Positions 26,634 to 35,315 of a stretch of 51,851 bases of DNA are shown here, one piece after another (within the stretch, counting starts at the first letter, position 1; every line of letters starts with the position of its first letter). The translations under genes and the position numbers were made by a program. The notes below the pieces were generated by a model. The model was given only the letters and a program-made list of their open reading frames with translations, was not told the DNA's origin and ran no database searches. The stretch is from JBATTK01 sp049670505 (GTDB lineage: Bacteria > Bacteroidota > Bacteroidia > Flavobacteriales > Flavobacteriaceae): contig JBATTK010000052.1 of NCBI GenBank assembly GCA_049670505.1, positions 1-51,851 of the forward strand, read 5' to 3'.

Positions 26634-27893
26634 TTATTTACGTATTATATTATAGATATCTAAAAGTCTATTAACATTTGTTTGCCTTTCATGCCTTATC
26701 GTTGCAACTTGAATAGCGTTGGATGAAAGTTTTTGTGCCATATCAGGATTGTCAAATATTTTAATAATCGCTTGGGCCAACATCTCCACTTCTTCAAAAC
26801 GGTACAGTAGACCTGTTTCACCATCAACGACCATATCGGGAACCCCTCCAACATAAGAGGCAATACAAGGAACTCCTAGTAATTGGGCTTCTCCCAATGA
26901 GTTAGGACTGTTCTCAATACTTGAAGGACAAATAAAGATATGGCAATTCAAGTATTCTTGTATCATTTGTTCCGAGCTTAGAGGGCCGGTAAAAGTAATA
27001 TGATCTTTTAGACCATGCTGTTTTAACAAGCTGTTTAAATAGCTCTGATAACCTCCCAAACGTAATCGCTCTTTAAGGGTCGTTTTGTTTATAATATTAC
27101 TGCCGGCAACCTTGATGTGTATGTCGGGAAATTTTCTTTTAACAATACTAACGGCTTCAATGACCTTGTGGAGACCTTTTAGGGGATAACCGGCTTGGCT
27201 TAAAAATAAAGTATGGTCCGTTTTGGTATTCTTGTTCCATTTAACAGAACTGTAGAAAGGATCTCGTAACGACTCGTTACAAAAATGATAAGTACTATTG
27301 GGATTAATGGTCTTCGTATGATCAAAATCCCATTGTGTCCTGCCAATGACGTCCTTTGCATTTCTCAAATAAGCGAGTTCCACGTCACGTCCCTTTTGCT
27401 CAAATTTTAGCTGTGCCCGAATTACGGAATCTCGTTTGAAAAAATCTCGGATCGTGATGTGTTTCATTAAATCTTCTTTGGCAATACCAGCATAGTAATA
27501 TCTGGAATACACACTTATCAGCCCTTGAATCGATATGACGAATTTTAGTTCAGGGCATACTTTTATCAAAGCCAGACCCTGGGCATATTCCGTGCCATGG
27601 ATATGGACAACGTCCGGGTTTATTTCTTCGACTATTTTTTTCCATTGCGGTTCTAGGGAACTATCATATTTTGCCCTGTCTTTTGAACCACTTAACAAAT
27701 AGTAATTAATGTTATTTATTATCCCCTGATATTTTTTAACTTTAGGTCTAGAGGTTACCACTGTTAGACTTATTCCATGTGCCACCAAATCATTGGCAAG
27801 ACCGTACATCCAACCTCCGGCAGTTGGTAGTTTTCCATTCAATTTTTTGGATAAATCCGGAAACAAGGTATTTACGACCCAAAGTACTTTCAT
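26634..27893 (-). CDS. GT4 glycosyltransferase (2)
   Basis: This 419-residue GT-B enzyme starts MKVLWVVNTLFPDLSKKL, has the acceptor-domain glycine turn PTAGGWMYGLANDL, and a C-terminal donor-binding domain with TDHTLFLSQAGYPLKGLHKV and PSSIENSPNSLGEAQLLGVP (EX7E-like region). It is cytoplasmic or peripheral and transfers one sugar to the growing lipid-linked unit. It is separated by a single base from the upstream GT4 gene at 27895, so the two are almost certainly translated from one message. The specific donor (GDP-fucose, UDP-uronate or other) is not readable from sequence. Confidence 0.88.
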   Translation of the reverse strand: MKVLWVVNTLFPDLSKKLNGKLPTAGGWMYGLANDLVAHGISLTVVTSRPKVKKYQGIINNINYYLLSGSKDRAKYDSSLEPQWKKIVEEINPDVVHIHGTEYAQGLALIKVCPELKFVISIQGLISVYSRYYYAGIAKEDLMKHITIRDFFKRDSVIRAQLKFEQKGRDVELAYLRNAKDVIGRTQWDFDHTKTINPNSTYHFCNESLRDPFYSSVKWNKNTKTDHTLFLSQAGYPLKGLHKVIEAVSIVKRKFPDIHIKVAGSNIINKTTLKERLRLGGYQSYLNSLLKQHGLKDHITFTGPLSSEQMIQEYLNCHIFICPSSIENSPNSLGEAQLLGVPCIASYVGGVPDMVVDGETGLLYRFEEVEMLAQAIIKIFDNPDMAQKLSSNAIQVATIRHERQTNVNRLLDIYNIIRK

Positions 27894-27894
27894 A

Positions 27895-29004
27895 TTATTC
27901 CATTAATTCTTTTAATACCTTAATTTGATAATTGGGATTGTATTTACTATCGATAACTTGATAGGCATCCTTTCTTATTTGAGCCCTTCGTTCTTTGGAT
28001 AAATTTATCCAGGCAACTATTTTGGCTGTTAAATCTTCCAAGTTATTTTCTTTATAAAAATCTCCCGTAATATTTTTAAGGACGACTTCATGTTCGGGCA
28101 TTTGTTTGGAAAAATTGTTATTCGTGATAATCGGGGTACCGTAGGTCATAGCATGTAATGCGGTAAGACCAATGGGCCCTGGGGACACACATAAGTCCGC
28201 ATTGTACATCAAGTTTCCGATTTCCTCTTCGTCATAACAAGGTCCATAAAACCAAACGTTGTCACCCAGATTATGCTTTTTTACAAGATCCATCAGGTTA
28301 ATTTGCTCAACATCTTTTCCAATGATAACCAAGTTGCAAGGTATGCCACGGCCATGTATTGATTTAACGGACTCAATTAACAAATCCAATCTTTTGGATT
28401 TTTGGACTCTTCCGATATAAATTAAAACGGGGGAATCATTTTTAAAATGGTCGATAAATATTTTAGATGGTTTTAAATTTGTCCTGACTTTTAATTGTTT
28501 TGAATGATCTAATGAATTGTATATAAGAATTAATTTGTTTTTCCTAAAACCTTCCTTGAGCATAATGTTCCTGGAATGCTCGCCATAGAGCAATACCTTA
28601 TGACATAGCCTGTGATAGGTTTTGTTCAAAAACTTGGCTTTGCCCAATTTATTCCCTTTCATTCCATGACCCCATATCATTACTTTTTTGTTTAAAAAAA
28701 TTGCGGCAATTGAAATTAGCCAATGGGAAAGATATTTGGAATCGCCCGAGATAATATAATATTTATAAGGTTTGAATATCAGCGAAAAGGAACCTGATAA
28801 CCAATAGTAATTCCATCTCGATACGGTTTTCCGAACAAGCGTTTTCTTATAGCCTTTTAATTCCTCTACATTCATTTTAACTATAGGAGTATTAACGCTA
28901 TTGCCAAAATAAAAATCGCAATTAAGCTCTTTGTCCATTAGCTTATAAATAGGAGCCCTGTAGTGAGGTGCCAAGTTGAAAATGCAACAAACCTTTTTTT
29001 TCAT
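27895..29004 (-). CDS. GT4 glycosyltransferase (3)
   Basis: This 369-residue GT-B enzyme starts with KVCCIFNLAPHYRAPIYKLM, a typical acceptor-domain pattern. A basic segment including WGHGMKGNKLGKAKF lies in the middle, and the donor domain has the VLIYIGRVQKSKRLDLLIES and SPGPIGLTALHAMTYGTPII motifs. It is the first gene of the second glycan transcription unit (27895-26634-25270-24339) and has a promoter-bearing, duplicated segment about 190 bp upstream. Donor specificity is unknown. Confidence 0.88.
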   Translation of the reverse strand: MKKKVCCIFNLAPHYRAPIYKLMDKELNCDFYFGNSVNTPIVKMNVEELKGYKKTLVRKTVSRWNYYWLSGSFSLIFKPYKYYIISGDSKYLSHWLISIAAIFLNKKVMIWGHGMKGNKLGKAKFLNKTYHRLCHKVLLYGEHSRNIMLKEGFRKNKLILIYNSLDHSKQLKVRTNLKPSKIFIDHFKNDSPVLIYIGRVQKSKRLDLLIESVKSIHGRGIPCNLVIIGKDVEQINLMDLVKKHNLGDNVWFYGPCYDEEEIGNLMYNADLCVSPGPIGLTALHAMTYGTPIITNNNFSKQMPEHEVVLKNITGDFYKENNLEDLTAKIVAWINLSKERRAQIRKDAYQVIDSKYNPNYQIKVLKELME

Positions 29005-29200
29005 TCTTTGTCTCCTTCTTGTTGAAATGGTAATAAAAAACTTTGGTTTCAGATAAATACAAAAACACTTACATAAAAAATATGGTGATTGTGCTATTGG
29101 AGCCTATAACAGTTCCTTAATTTCACCATATCGTTTTAATTCTCCCGACACCATTACGTTAAATAGCCAGTTTATCTTTAAATGATACCCAAATTTGTAT

Positions 29201-29281
29201 TTGCAAAGATGCTGATTTAGAACAGAAACGAGATAAAATTTATATAAAAAACCATTTTATACGTTAAAGTTGACCTAGTTG
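29201..29281 (-). repeat. Duplicated promoter segment, copy A
   Basis: This segment aligns to 34472-34551, with the first 19 bp identical and about 10 mismatches over the next 45 bp, so about 85% identity over the first 64 bp. Each copy lies upstream of a minus-strand glycan operon and contains the same -7-like box. It probably descends from a duplication that gave two operons the same control region. Confidence 0.75.
29204..29238 (-). promoter_or_regulatory. Promoter of the second glycan unit
   Basis: On the minus strand CATCTTTG (29211-29204) is a one-mismatch -7 box, 22 bp below TTTTA (29238-29234), which replaces the TTTTG of the other copy. A start near 29197 would give a leader of about 190 nt to the ATG at 29004. 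Confidence 0.45.
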
Positions 29282-29499
29282 TTTTTGAAGGGGGGCGTTC
29301 AAAGGCAAATGGAAACATCTTTTATTGTAGATTATTCCAATATGGGGCAATTAGTGCCTTCGTTTATACTAAAATTTGTTTTCCAGAAATTCAAAAGCAA
29401 AGAAGGTTAGTAGTAAACTACATTGTTTTTTATAAAAAGTACGCTCTGATGTAAACCCAAAAGACGGTAAACTAGTTGCTGCCTTCTATAAATGAACAG

Positions 29500-30615
29500 T
29501 TATTGCAGGTATAGTTTTTTAGTCATGCGGCCAATATTTTTCCAATCATAGTAGTCAAATATTGCTTGCCAAACATTTTCTTTTGGATGATTATTGTTTT
29601 CGAGAACTGCTTCCGCCAGCACTTTATGGAGATGGGCCACCGTTAATTCTTCTAGGATATATCCTATTTTCCCAAATTTGAAAGGTTCTGTCAATCCTCC
29701 TTTATTGGATACGATTACTCGTTTTTTCTCGCTTAATGCGGTCAGCAGGACTCCACTTTGGGAAATTTTAAAATATGGAAGAAGAATGTAGTCCGATAAT
29801 TGTAAAAAAGCATTGAATTCATTATCATCTAGGGCTCTGTTTATTATCGTGGTGTTATGGAGTTTATCCAATTCGTTCAAAACATCGGAATCCCCTTGTC
29901 CTGCAATCAATAGATGCATTTTCTCCTTTGAGGAGGAATCTAAAGAATGCCATGTTTCTGCTATTAGATGAATTCCCTTATATTTATTTATTCGTCCAAG
30001 CACGCCAAAAACGACTTTTTTTTCCAGTTGATTTTTTTTGATGAAGGCCTGTTTCAATTTTTCTGTTTCCAAATCGTTTACTCCTTCCATCATAAATATT
30101 CCATGGGGGATAACATGAATTTTATTTGGAAAAATTCCGAAGATGTCGCATAACTCCTGCTTGGTATTTGATGCATGAACTATGATGTCATCTAATTCAT
30201 TGTAGATTTTTTTATAGATAAATTTATATTTATCCCCACTGTTGTGTGGTAATATGTTATGCACCGTTAAGACTAATCTTATACCTCTTTTCTTTAAAAT
30301 TTTCAATAGCATAAAATCAAAATAGGGCATTTTTAACCATTGAAAATGTGCCGTGGAGCCCTTATGCTTTGCGATTGAACGAAAAAGCATGGATTGGGTT
30401 TTTAGATAACTCCAAAATTTTAGCAAACCTCTTTTTGTTGAGTACTTGTATATTTTTTGAATATGGATGGTTTCATCCTTGATTTCGGACTTTTCATTGC
30501 AAAAATAGGTGATATCCAAACCTTCGATGTTTCCAATGATATTATAGTCATATTTGCCCAACGTGCCATAGCCCATAGGGTTCACAAAGAATATTTTAGT
30601 ATTGTTTGTACGCAT
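29500..30615 (-). CDS. GT4 glycosyltransferase (4)
   Basis: This 371-residue GT-B enzyme has an acceptor domain with the IFFVNPMGYGTLGKYDYN start and RLVLTVHNILPHNSGDKYK, and a donor domain with VVFGVLGRINKYKGIHLIAE and LPYFKISQSGVLLTALSEKK, the EX7E-like region carrying Ser-Gly instead of Glu at the first position as in several GT4 relatives. It ends the first glycan transcription unit, 84 bp behind the Wzx gene. The HNILPHNSG motif is common to enzymes that act on capsule repeats in Bacteroidota, but the donor is unknown. Confidence 0.87.
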   Translation of the reverse strand: MRTNNTKIFFVNPMGYGTLGKYDYNIIGNIEGLDITYFCNEKSEIKDETIHIQKIYKYSTKRGLLKFWSYLKTQSMLFRSIAKHKGSTAHFQWLKMPYFDFMLLKILKKRGIRLVLTVHNILPHNSGDKYKFIYKKIYNELDDIIVHASNTKQELCDIFGIFPNKIHVIPHGIFMMEGVNDLETEKLKQAFIKKNQLEKKVVFGVLGRINKYKGIHLIAETWHSLDSSSKEKMHLLIAGQGDSDVLNELDKLHNTTIINRALDDNEFNAFLQLSDYILLPYFKISQSGVLLTALSEKKRVIVSNKGGLTEPFKFGKIGYILEELTVAHLHKVLAEAVLENNNHPKENVWQAIFDYYDWKNIGRMTKKLYLQ

Positions 30616-30699
30616 TTTTCAAGTTGTTTTCCAAAAGAACAATGGGTCTGTCATACATTATGAACACTGTATTAAACACAAATCAGGTTCTAATTATAC

Positions 30700-32136
30700 T
30701 CATTTTTTAAAAAAAGATTTAGTTTTTGAAATTAGAACAAAAAATTCCTTAACCTTAAATAAGTACATAAACGCAACATATACCGGTATGGCTATGACAG
30801 GAGCTACCAGCAGTTTAAGTATATCAGTTTCAATAAAATTAATGACGCCGTACACTAGGGCAATCATTATTAAACCGGAAATAAAAATGGTTGCGATATC
30901 CTTCAATTGCGAAAAAGCACCGTAGGACATAATTTTTCCTGGATAATAGGTATTGATAAAAAAATGGATTATGATAGATGTCAGTTCCGCCAGGGCAATG
31001 TAAATTATTCCAAATTTTAACGCTACCACTAATAATACTACCCGTACGGCCAGTTTAACAAATTGCTGTCTCAGGGACAGATCTGTTCTACCTATGACAT
31101 AAAGAAGATTTACATTAATACTTGAAATTAATGTAATCATTCTGGCCAAACAAAAGATTTGCATAATAGGAACAGCCGGTAACCATTTCTCGGTCAATAA
31201 AAACCGAATAAGTGGCTCGGCTATTATCGCTAAAAAAAGAAATACGGGAATAACAAGAATAGCGGTAGCCTTAATAATTTTCCGTGTATAGTTTACTAAA
31301 ACCTTTCGCTGATCCTGAACGGTGGCCAGACCGGGCAACAATACCCGGCCCAACATTGATTTCATAATATTAAGGAAAAAACTTGTAAACTGGGTACCGC
31401 GCGTATAGTATCCCAGGTCTCTTGTACTAGTAAATTTAGCTATAAAAAGAGCATAAAAATTATTGACCGTTGTCTGCAATAGCGAAGCGGCCAATAAATT
31501 GGAACCATATTTGAATAATTGTTTTAATGAGGATTTGGAAAAGGCCCAATTGGGTTGCCATTTGAGTAAAGTCCACATTAAAATGGCCATAACCAGAGAT
31601 CTTAAAAGTGTCTGGAATACGAGTGCCCATACCCCGTATCCATTGTATGCCATATATATGGCAATGCCTCCCGATACAATGGAAGCTACAAAGTTGATCT
31701 TGGCCAAAGACTTAAAATCCAGGTCTATGGTAAATATTGTGGCAGGTACGGCAAACAACGCGTTAATAAGTAGGGATAATGCCAGCACGCGCAACAGCGC
31801 AGAAAGTATATCCATTTCGTAAAAATCCGCAACCAAGGGTGCAATAAACCATAGTATTACGTAGCAGACAATGCTAATGGCGATGTTAAACAAAAAAACG
31901 GTAGAAACGTCGTCCTCCGTTCTATCCTGTTTTTGAATCAAGGCCTTGGTAAAACCACTTTCGATAAAAACCTCCGAAATTGCCATAAAGACCACCAAAA
32001 TTCCAATCATTCCGTATTCCGTAGGAGTGAGTATTCTTGCAAGAATAATACCTATTACAAATTGAACGGCCTGTATGGAAATGCGTTCCATGGCACTCCA
32101 TACCATACCATGAAATAGTTTATCCCCTAATCCCAT
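30700..32136 (-). CDS. Wzx-like polysaccharide flippase
   Basis: This 478-residue membrane protein of the MOP/polysaccharide-transport superfamily has about 12-14 hydrophobic helices. The WSAMERISIQAVQFVIGIILAR start and the LTPTEYGMIGILVVF and FIESGFTKALIQKQ segments are characteristic of the WzxC/lipopolysaccharide-biosynthesis subgroup. It moves the undecaprenyl-linked repeat unit across the inner membrane. I chose the ATG at 32136; the frame can be extended to a TTG at 32151 with five more residues. It lies 88 bp downstream of fcl and 84 bp upstream of a GT4 gene. Confidence 0.92.
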   Translation of the reverse strand: MGLGDKLFHGMVWSAMERISIQAVQFVIGIILARILTPTEYGMIGILVVFMAISEVFIESGFTKALIQKQDRTEDDVSTVFLFNIAISIVCYVILWFIAPLVADFYEMDILSALLRVLALSLLINALFAVPATIFTIDLDFKSLAKINFVASIVSGGIAIYMAYNGYGVWALVFQTLLRSLVMAILMWTLLKWQPNWAFSKSSLKQLFKYGSNLLAASLLQTTVNNFYALFIAKFTSTRDLGYYTRGTQFTSFFLNIMKSMLGRVLLPGLATVQDQRKVLVNYTRKIIKATAILVIPVFLFLAIIAEPLIRFLLTEKWLPAVPIMQIFCLARMITLISSINVNLLYVIGRTDLSLRQQFVKLAVRVVLLVVALKFGIIYIALAELTSIIIHFFINTYYPGKIMSYGAFSQLKDIATIFISGLIMIALVYGVINFIETDILKLLVAPVIAIPVYVAFMYLFKVKEFFVLISKTKSFFKK

Positions 32137-32224
32137 TTGGTCTGTTTGCAATTAATGTCATTGTATTGGAGAGTAATTTTTTGGAATATGATATATGACA
32201 AGGAATTTCTTAAAATTAGTTCTG

Positions 32225-33307
32225 CTATCTTAGGTACCATTCATACAATTTTTTAATACCCTCGTTCAAATTAATCTTGTGTTTCCAGCCCAAGGAATTC
32301 AATTTGCTGACATCGGTCAACTTTTTAAGAGTTCCATCCGGTTTCTTAGTATTGAATATCAATTTCCCGTCAAAGCCCACAATGTTTTTAATTTCAGCGG
32401 CCAAATCGCCAATGGAAATATCTTTTCCGGTACCTATATTGATATGGGTATTTCTTACTTCTTTTAAATCAGTAGGATAGGTGTCCGAAAAATTCTGATG
32501 TTCCATAATAAAAACACAGGCTTCCGCCATGTCCTCCGACCATAGGAATTCCCTCATTGGTTTTCCACTTCCCCAGATTTCCACTTGAACGTTGCTATCG
32601 GAAATTCGAAGTCCAAAATCAGAGAATTTGGTCAAAATGGTTTCGCGATCAGATTTCCCGTCGACACCTTCTATGGGTAACCTGTCCAGGTCCTTGCGAA
32701 TAACCGCCCAGTTATTGTCCTCAAGGGCCTTTCCCAAATGCATCTTGCGGATCAAAGCAGGTAAAACGTGGGATTTCTCCAAGTCGAAATTGTCATTGGG
32801 GCCATACAGATTGGTAGGCATTACAGATATGAAGTTAGTACCATACTGTAAATTATAACTCTCACAAGTTTTAATACCGGCAATTTTTGCTATGGCATAC
32901 GGTTCATTGGTAAATTCCAGCACATCGGTCAAGAGGTAATCCTCTCGCATAGGTTGAGGGCAGTTTTTTGGATAAATACAGGTACTTCCAAGAAAAAGAA
33001 GCTTTTTTACACCGTATACATAGGATTGGTGAATTACATTATTTTGAATCATCAGGTTTTCATAGATGAAGTCTGCCCTATATGTATTGTTTGCTATAAT
33101 ACCACCAACCTTTGCAGCGGCAAGGAAAACATAATCCGGCTTGTTTTCTTGAAAAAAATTCGCAACACTAAAAGTATCGGTGAGATCCAATTCCGAATGC
33201 GTTCTCGTAAGGATATTATGATATCCCTTGGACTTTAGACTTTTGAGTATAGCACTTCCTACTAGACCCCTATGTCCCGCTACATAAACTTTTGAAGCCA
33301 AGTCCAT
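32225..33307 (-). CDS. fcl: GDP-L-fucose synthase
   Basis: This 360-residue SDR enzyme converts GDP-4-keto-6-deoxymannose to GDP-L-fucose by 3,5-epimerisation and NADPH reduction. It shows the KVYVAGHRGLVGSAI Rossmann loop, the LFLGSTCIYPKNCPQPM segment with the catalytic Ser, and the EPYAIAKIAG motif (YxxxK). It is about 40 residues longer than E. coli WcaG, owing to an insertion near residues 215-250 that is usual in Bacteroidota, though part of this one has repeat-like sequence. I chose the ATG at 33307; a TTG at 33319 would overlap gmd by 8 bp. It follows gmd by 4 bp. Confidence 0.95.
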   Translation of the reverse strand: MDLASKVYVAGHRGLVGSAILKSLKSKGYHNILTRTHSELDLTDTFSVANFFQENKPDYVFLAAAKVGGIIANNTYRADFIYENLMIQNNVIHQSYVYGVKKLLFLGSTCIYPKNCPQPMREDYLLTDVLEFTNEPYAIAKIAGIKTCESYNLQYGTNFISVMPTNLYGPNDNFDLEKSHVLPALIRKMHLGKALEDNNWAVIRKDLDRLPIEGVDGKSDRETILTKFSDFGLRISDSNVQVEIWGSGKPMREFLWSEDMAEACVFIMEHQNFSDTYPTDLKEVRNTHINIGTGKDISIGDLAAEIKNIVGFDGKLIFNTKKPDGTLKKLTDVSKLNSLGWKHKINLNEGIKKLYEWYLR

Positions 33308-33311
33308 AGGT

Positions 33312-34427
33312 TTATTCAAAATAGTTTAGAATTCGGTAACCCCCATCCCTTAGGAATTGCTCTTTACGCATCAGTTTAAGGTCACTTTGCACCATATCCT
33401 GCACAAGACCATTCAAGGTATATTCTGTTTTCCAACCCAATTTGTTCTGAGCTTTGGATGGATCTCCTATAAGCAGATCCACCTCGGTAGGTCTGAAGTA
33501 TTTGGGATCTACGGCTAAAACTTCCTTGCCTACTTCAATCTGATATTCAGGGTTGTTGCAGGTTTTAACATATGCTCTTTCTTCTATTCCTTTACCTTTA
33601 AATTCCAGTTCAATACCAGTTTCGGCAAAACTCATGCGAACAAATTCCCTTACCGTTGTAGTCTTTCCGGTGGCAATAACCCAGTCTTCGGCTTCATCGG
33701 CTTGTAAAATCATCCACATCATCCGAACGTAGTCTTTGGCATGTCCCCAGTCCCTTTGTGCATCAAGATTTCCCAGATAAAATTTATCTTGTAGACCCAA
33801 TGCGATTCTTGCCGTGGCCCTGGTAATTTTTCTAGTTACAAAAGTTTCTCCTCGTATAGGTGATTCATGATTAAAAAGTATACCATTTGAAGCAAACATG
33901 CCATAGGCTTCCCTATAGTTTACGGTAATCCAATAGGCATACATTTTTGCTACCGCATAGGGACTTCTTGGATAGAAGGGAGTGGTTTCCGACTGTGGCA
34001 CTTCTTGTACTTTTCCATAAAGCTCCGAGGTAGATGCTTGATATATTCTTGTCTTCTTTCCAAGACCTAACAAACGTACAGCGTCCAATATCCTTAAAGT
34101 TCCCAAACCATCGGCATTACCTGTGTACTCGGGCACTTCAAAAGAGACATGCACATGACTCATGGCTGCCAAATTATAAATTTCATCAGGTTTAATCTCC
34201 TGTATCAAGCGAATTAAATTTGTACTATCTGTCATATCCCCATAATGTAAAATAAAATTTCTGTTCTCCACATGGGGGTCTTGATATAGATGATCGATAC
34301 GATCGGTGTTAAAGAGCGAAGATCTTCTTTTAAGGCCATGCACCACATAGCCTTTCTTCAAAAGAAATTCGCTTAAGTATGCACCGTCCTGTCCGGTAAC
34401 ACCAGTGATCAAAGCCGTTTTTTTCAT
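33312..34427 (-). CDS. gmd: GDP-mannose 4,6-dehydratase
   Basis: This 371-residue SDR enzyme makes GDP-4-keto-6-deoxymannose from GDP-mannose, the first step towards GDP-L-fucose. The TGVTGQDGAYLSEFLLKKGY loop binds NADP+, YQASTSELYGK carries the catalytic Thr/Ser and Glu, and YPRSPYAVAKMYAYW carries the YxxxK pair. ILFNHESPIRGETFVTRKI and RDWGHAKDYVRMMW are strongly conserved Gmd segments. Length is normal. It is the first gene of the unit gmd-fcl-wzx-GT4 and has a promoter with both boxes about 50-80 bp upstream. GDP-mannose-forming enzymes are not in the window. Confidence 0.97.
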   Translation of the reverse strand: MKKTALITGVTGQDGAYLSEFLLKKGYVVHGLKRRSSLFNTDRIDHLYQDPHVENRNFILHYGDMTDSTNLIRLIQEIKPDEIYNLAAMSHVHVSFEVPEYTGNADGLGTLRILDAVRLLGLGKKTRIYQASTSELYGKVQEVPQSETTPFYPRSPYAVAKMYAYWITVNYREAYGMFASNGILFNHESPIRGETFVTRKITRATARIALGLQDKFYLGNLDAQRDWGHAKDYVRMMWMILQADEAEDWVIATGKTTTVREFVRMSFAETGIELEFKGKGIEERAYVKTCNNPEYQIEVGKEVLAVDPKYFRPTEVDLLIGDPSKAQNKLGWKTEYTLNGLVQDMVQSDLKLMRKEQFLRDGGYRILNYFE

Positions 34428-34471
34428 TTAATGATTAAATTTTATATATTAGTCTCTGATTGAATGTCTTT

Positions 34472-34551
34472 TTGCAAAGATGCTGATTTAAAACAAAAAG
34501 GCGACAAAATTTATATGAAAAGCTATTAAATACGTTGAAGTTAAATAGCTG
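34472..34551 (-). repeat. Duplicated promoter segment, copy B
   Basis: This is the partner of 29201-29281, sharing TTGCAAAGATGCTGATTTA exactly and about 85% of the following bases. It lies directly upstream of gmd. Confidence 0.75.
34475..34509 (-). promoter_or_regulatory. Promoter of gmd-fcl-wzx-GT4
   Basis: On the minus strand TTTTG (34509-34505) and CATCTTTG (34482-34475) are 22 bp apart, fitting -33 TTTG and -7 TAnnTTTG with one mismatch. The leader to the gmd ATG would be about 40 nt. Further upstream ATTCTGGG (34558-34565) and CCCAGAAT (34588-34595) form an 8-bp inverted repeat that could be an operator or the edge of a hairpin. Confidence 0.5.
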
Positions 34552-34644
34552 TTAGTCATTCTGGGCATTGTTTCTTCACATTAAGTCCCCAGAATATTGC
34601 TGGTCCCCCCCGAAACCATTTTTTATTAATTAATAATTATAAAA

Positions 34645-35274
34645 ATGAAGGAATTCGTCAAAGATCTATTGAGGCCGCATTATGTAAATTATCGCCAAAA
34701 TAAAAAAAGAAGAAGATTTAAAAAAACAGTAGCTTCCAGCTCGGATTTAAAAATTGTGGTTGGGAGTTCAGGGGTTTATCAGGATGGTTGGATTCCTTCG
34801 GAAGTATATTTTTTGAACTTGTTGGATGAAAATAATTGGACGACCTATTTTAAAGAAAATTCCATTAACAATATTGCCGCAGAACACGTATGGGAACATC
34901 TGACATTGGAGGAAGGTAAAACCGCTGCTATAAATTGTTATAAATTTCTTAAAAAAAGCGGAAGATTAAGGGTGGCCGTTCCTGATGGATTTCACCGCAG
35001 CGAAGACTATATTGATAAAGTAAAACCAGGAGGCACCGGTAATGGTGCACATGATCACAAAGTGCTCTATAATTATAAGACCCTGGGAGCCATATTTTCG
35101 GAAGTGGGATTTAGGGTTGAACTACTCGAATATTTTAATGAGAATAATGAATTTCAGGCCAAGGAATGGGATGGGAAAGATGGGTTTGTTCGCCGTTCCA
35201 GTAAGCATGACAAAAGGAACTACGATGGAGCACTCAATTATACGTCCTTGATTGTAGATGCAATAAAGCAATAA
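34645..35274 (+). CDS. SAM-dependent methyltransferase-like protein
   Basis: This 209-residue protein resembles the COG4627 group of predicted SAM-dependent methyltransferases often found in glycan loci. The segment LKIVVGSSGVYQDGWIPSE stands for the family's glycine-rich motif I, where the usual GCG is replaced by GSS. Downstream NNIAAEHVWEHLTLEEG and LKKSGRLRVAVPDGFHR are clear family motifs. The basic N-terminus (RQNKKRRRFKK) may bind membrane or glycan. It is a lone plus-strand gene between the divergent gmd and the convergent sulfotransferase at 35316. It could O-methylate the polysaccharide, but the altered motif I leaves room for a different or lost activity. Confidence 0.78.
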   Translation: MKEFVKDLLRPHYVNYRQNKKRRRFKKTVASSSDLKIVVGSSGVYQDGWIPSEVYFLNLLDENNWTTYFKENSINNIAAEHVWEHLTLEEGKTAAINCYKFLKKSGRLRVAVPDGFHRSEDYIDKVKPGGTGNGAHDHKVLYNYKTLGAIFSEVGFRVELLEYFNENNEFQAKEWDGKDGFVRRSSKHDKRNYDGALNYTSLIVDAIKQ

Positions 35275-35315
35275 ATCCCCATCATAGGCCGAACTTCAAA
35301 AAGCTGAAATATTAT

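Larger units (their letters stand above)
29005..29499. other. Spacer with promoter copy, otherwise no gene
   Basis: I find no gene in these 495 bp. Positions 29201-29281 are a copy of the segment upstream of gmd (34472-34551) and include a promoter. The remainder, including a GGGGGG run near 29290, shows only short broken frames on both strands and no recognisable fragment of a transposase or glycan gene. Confidence 0.6.

Noticed and set aside
29282..29499. Transposase remnant
   Set aside because: All frames are broken after at most about 30 codons and none shows a DDE motif, terminal inverted repeats or target duplications.
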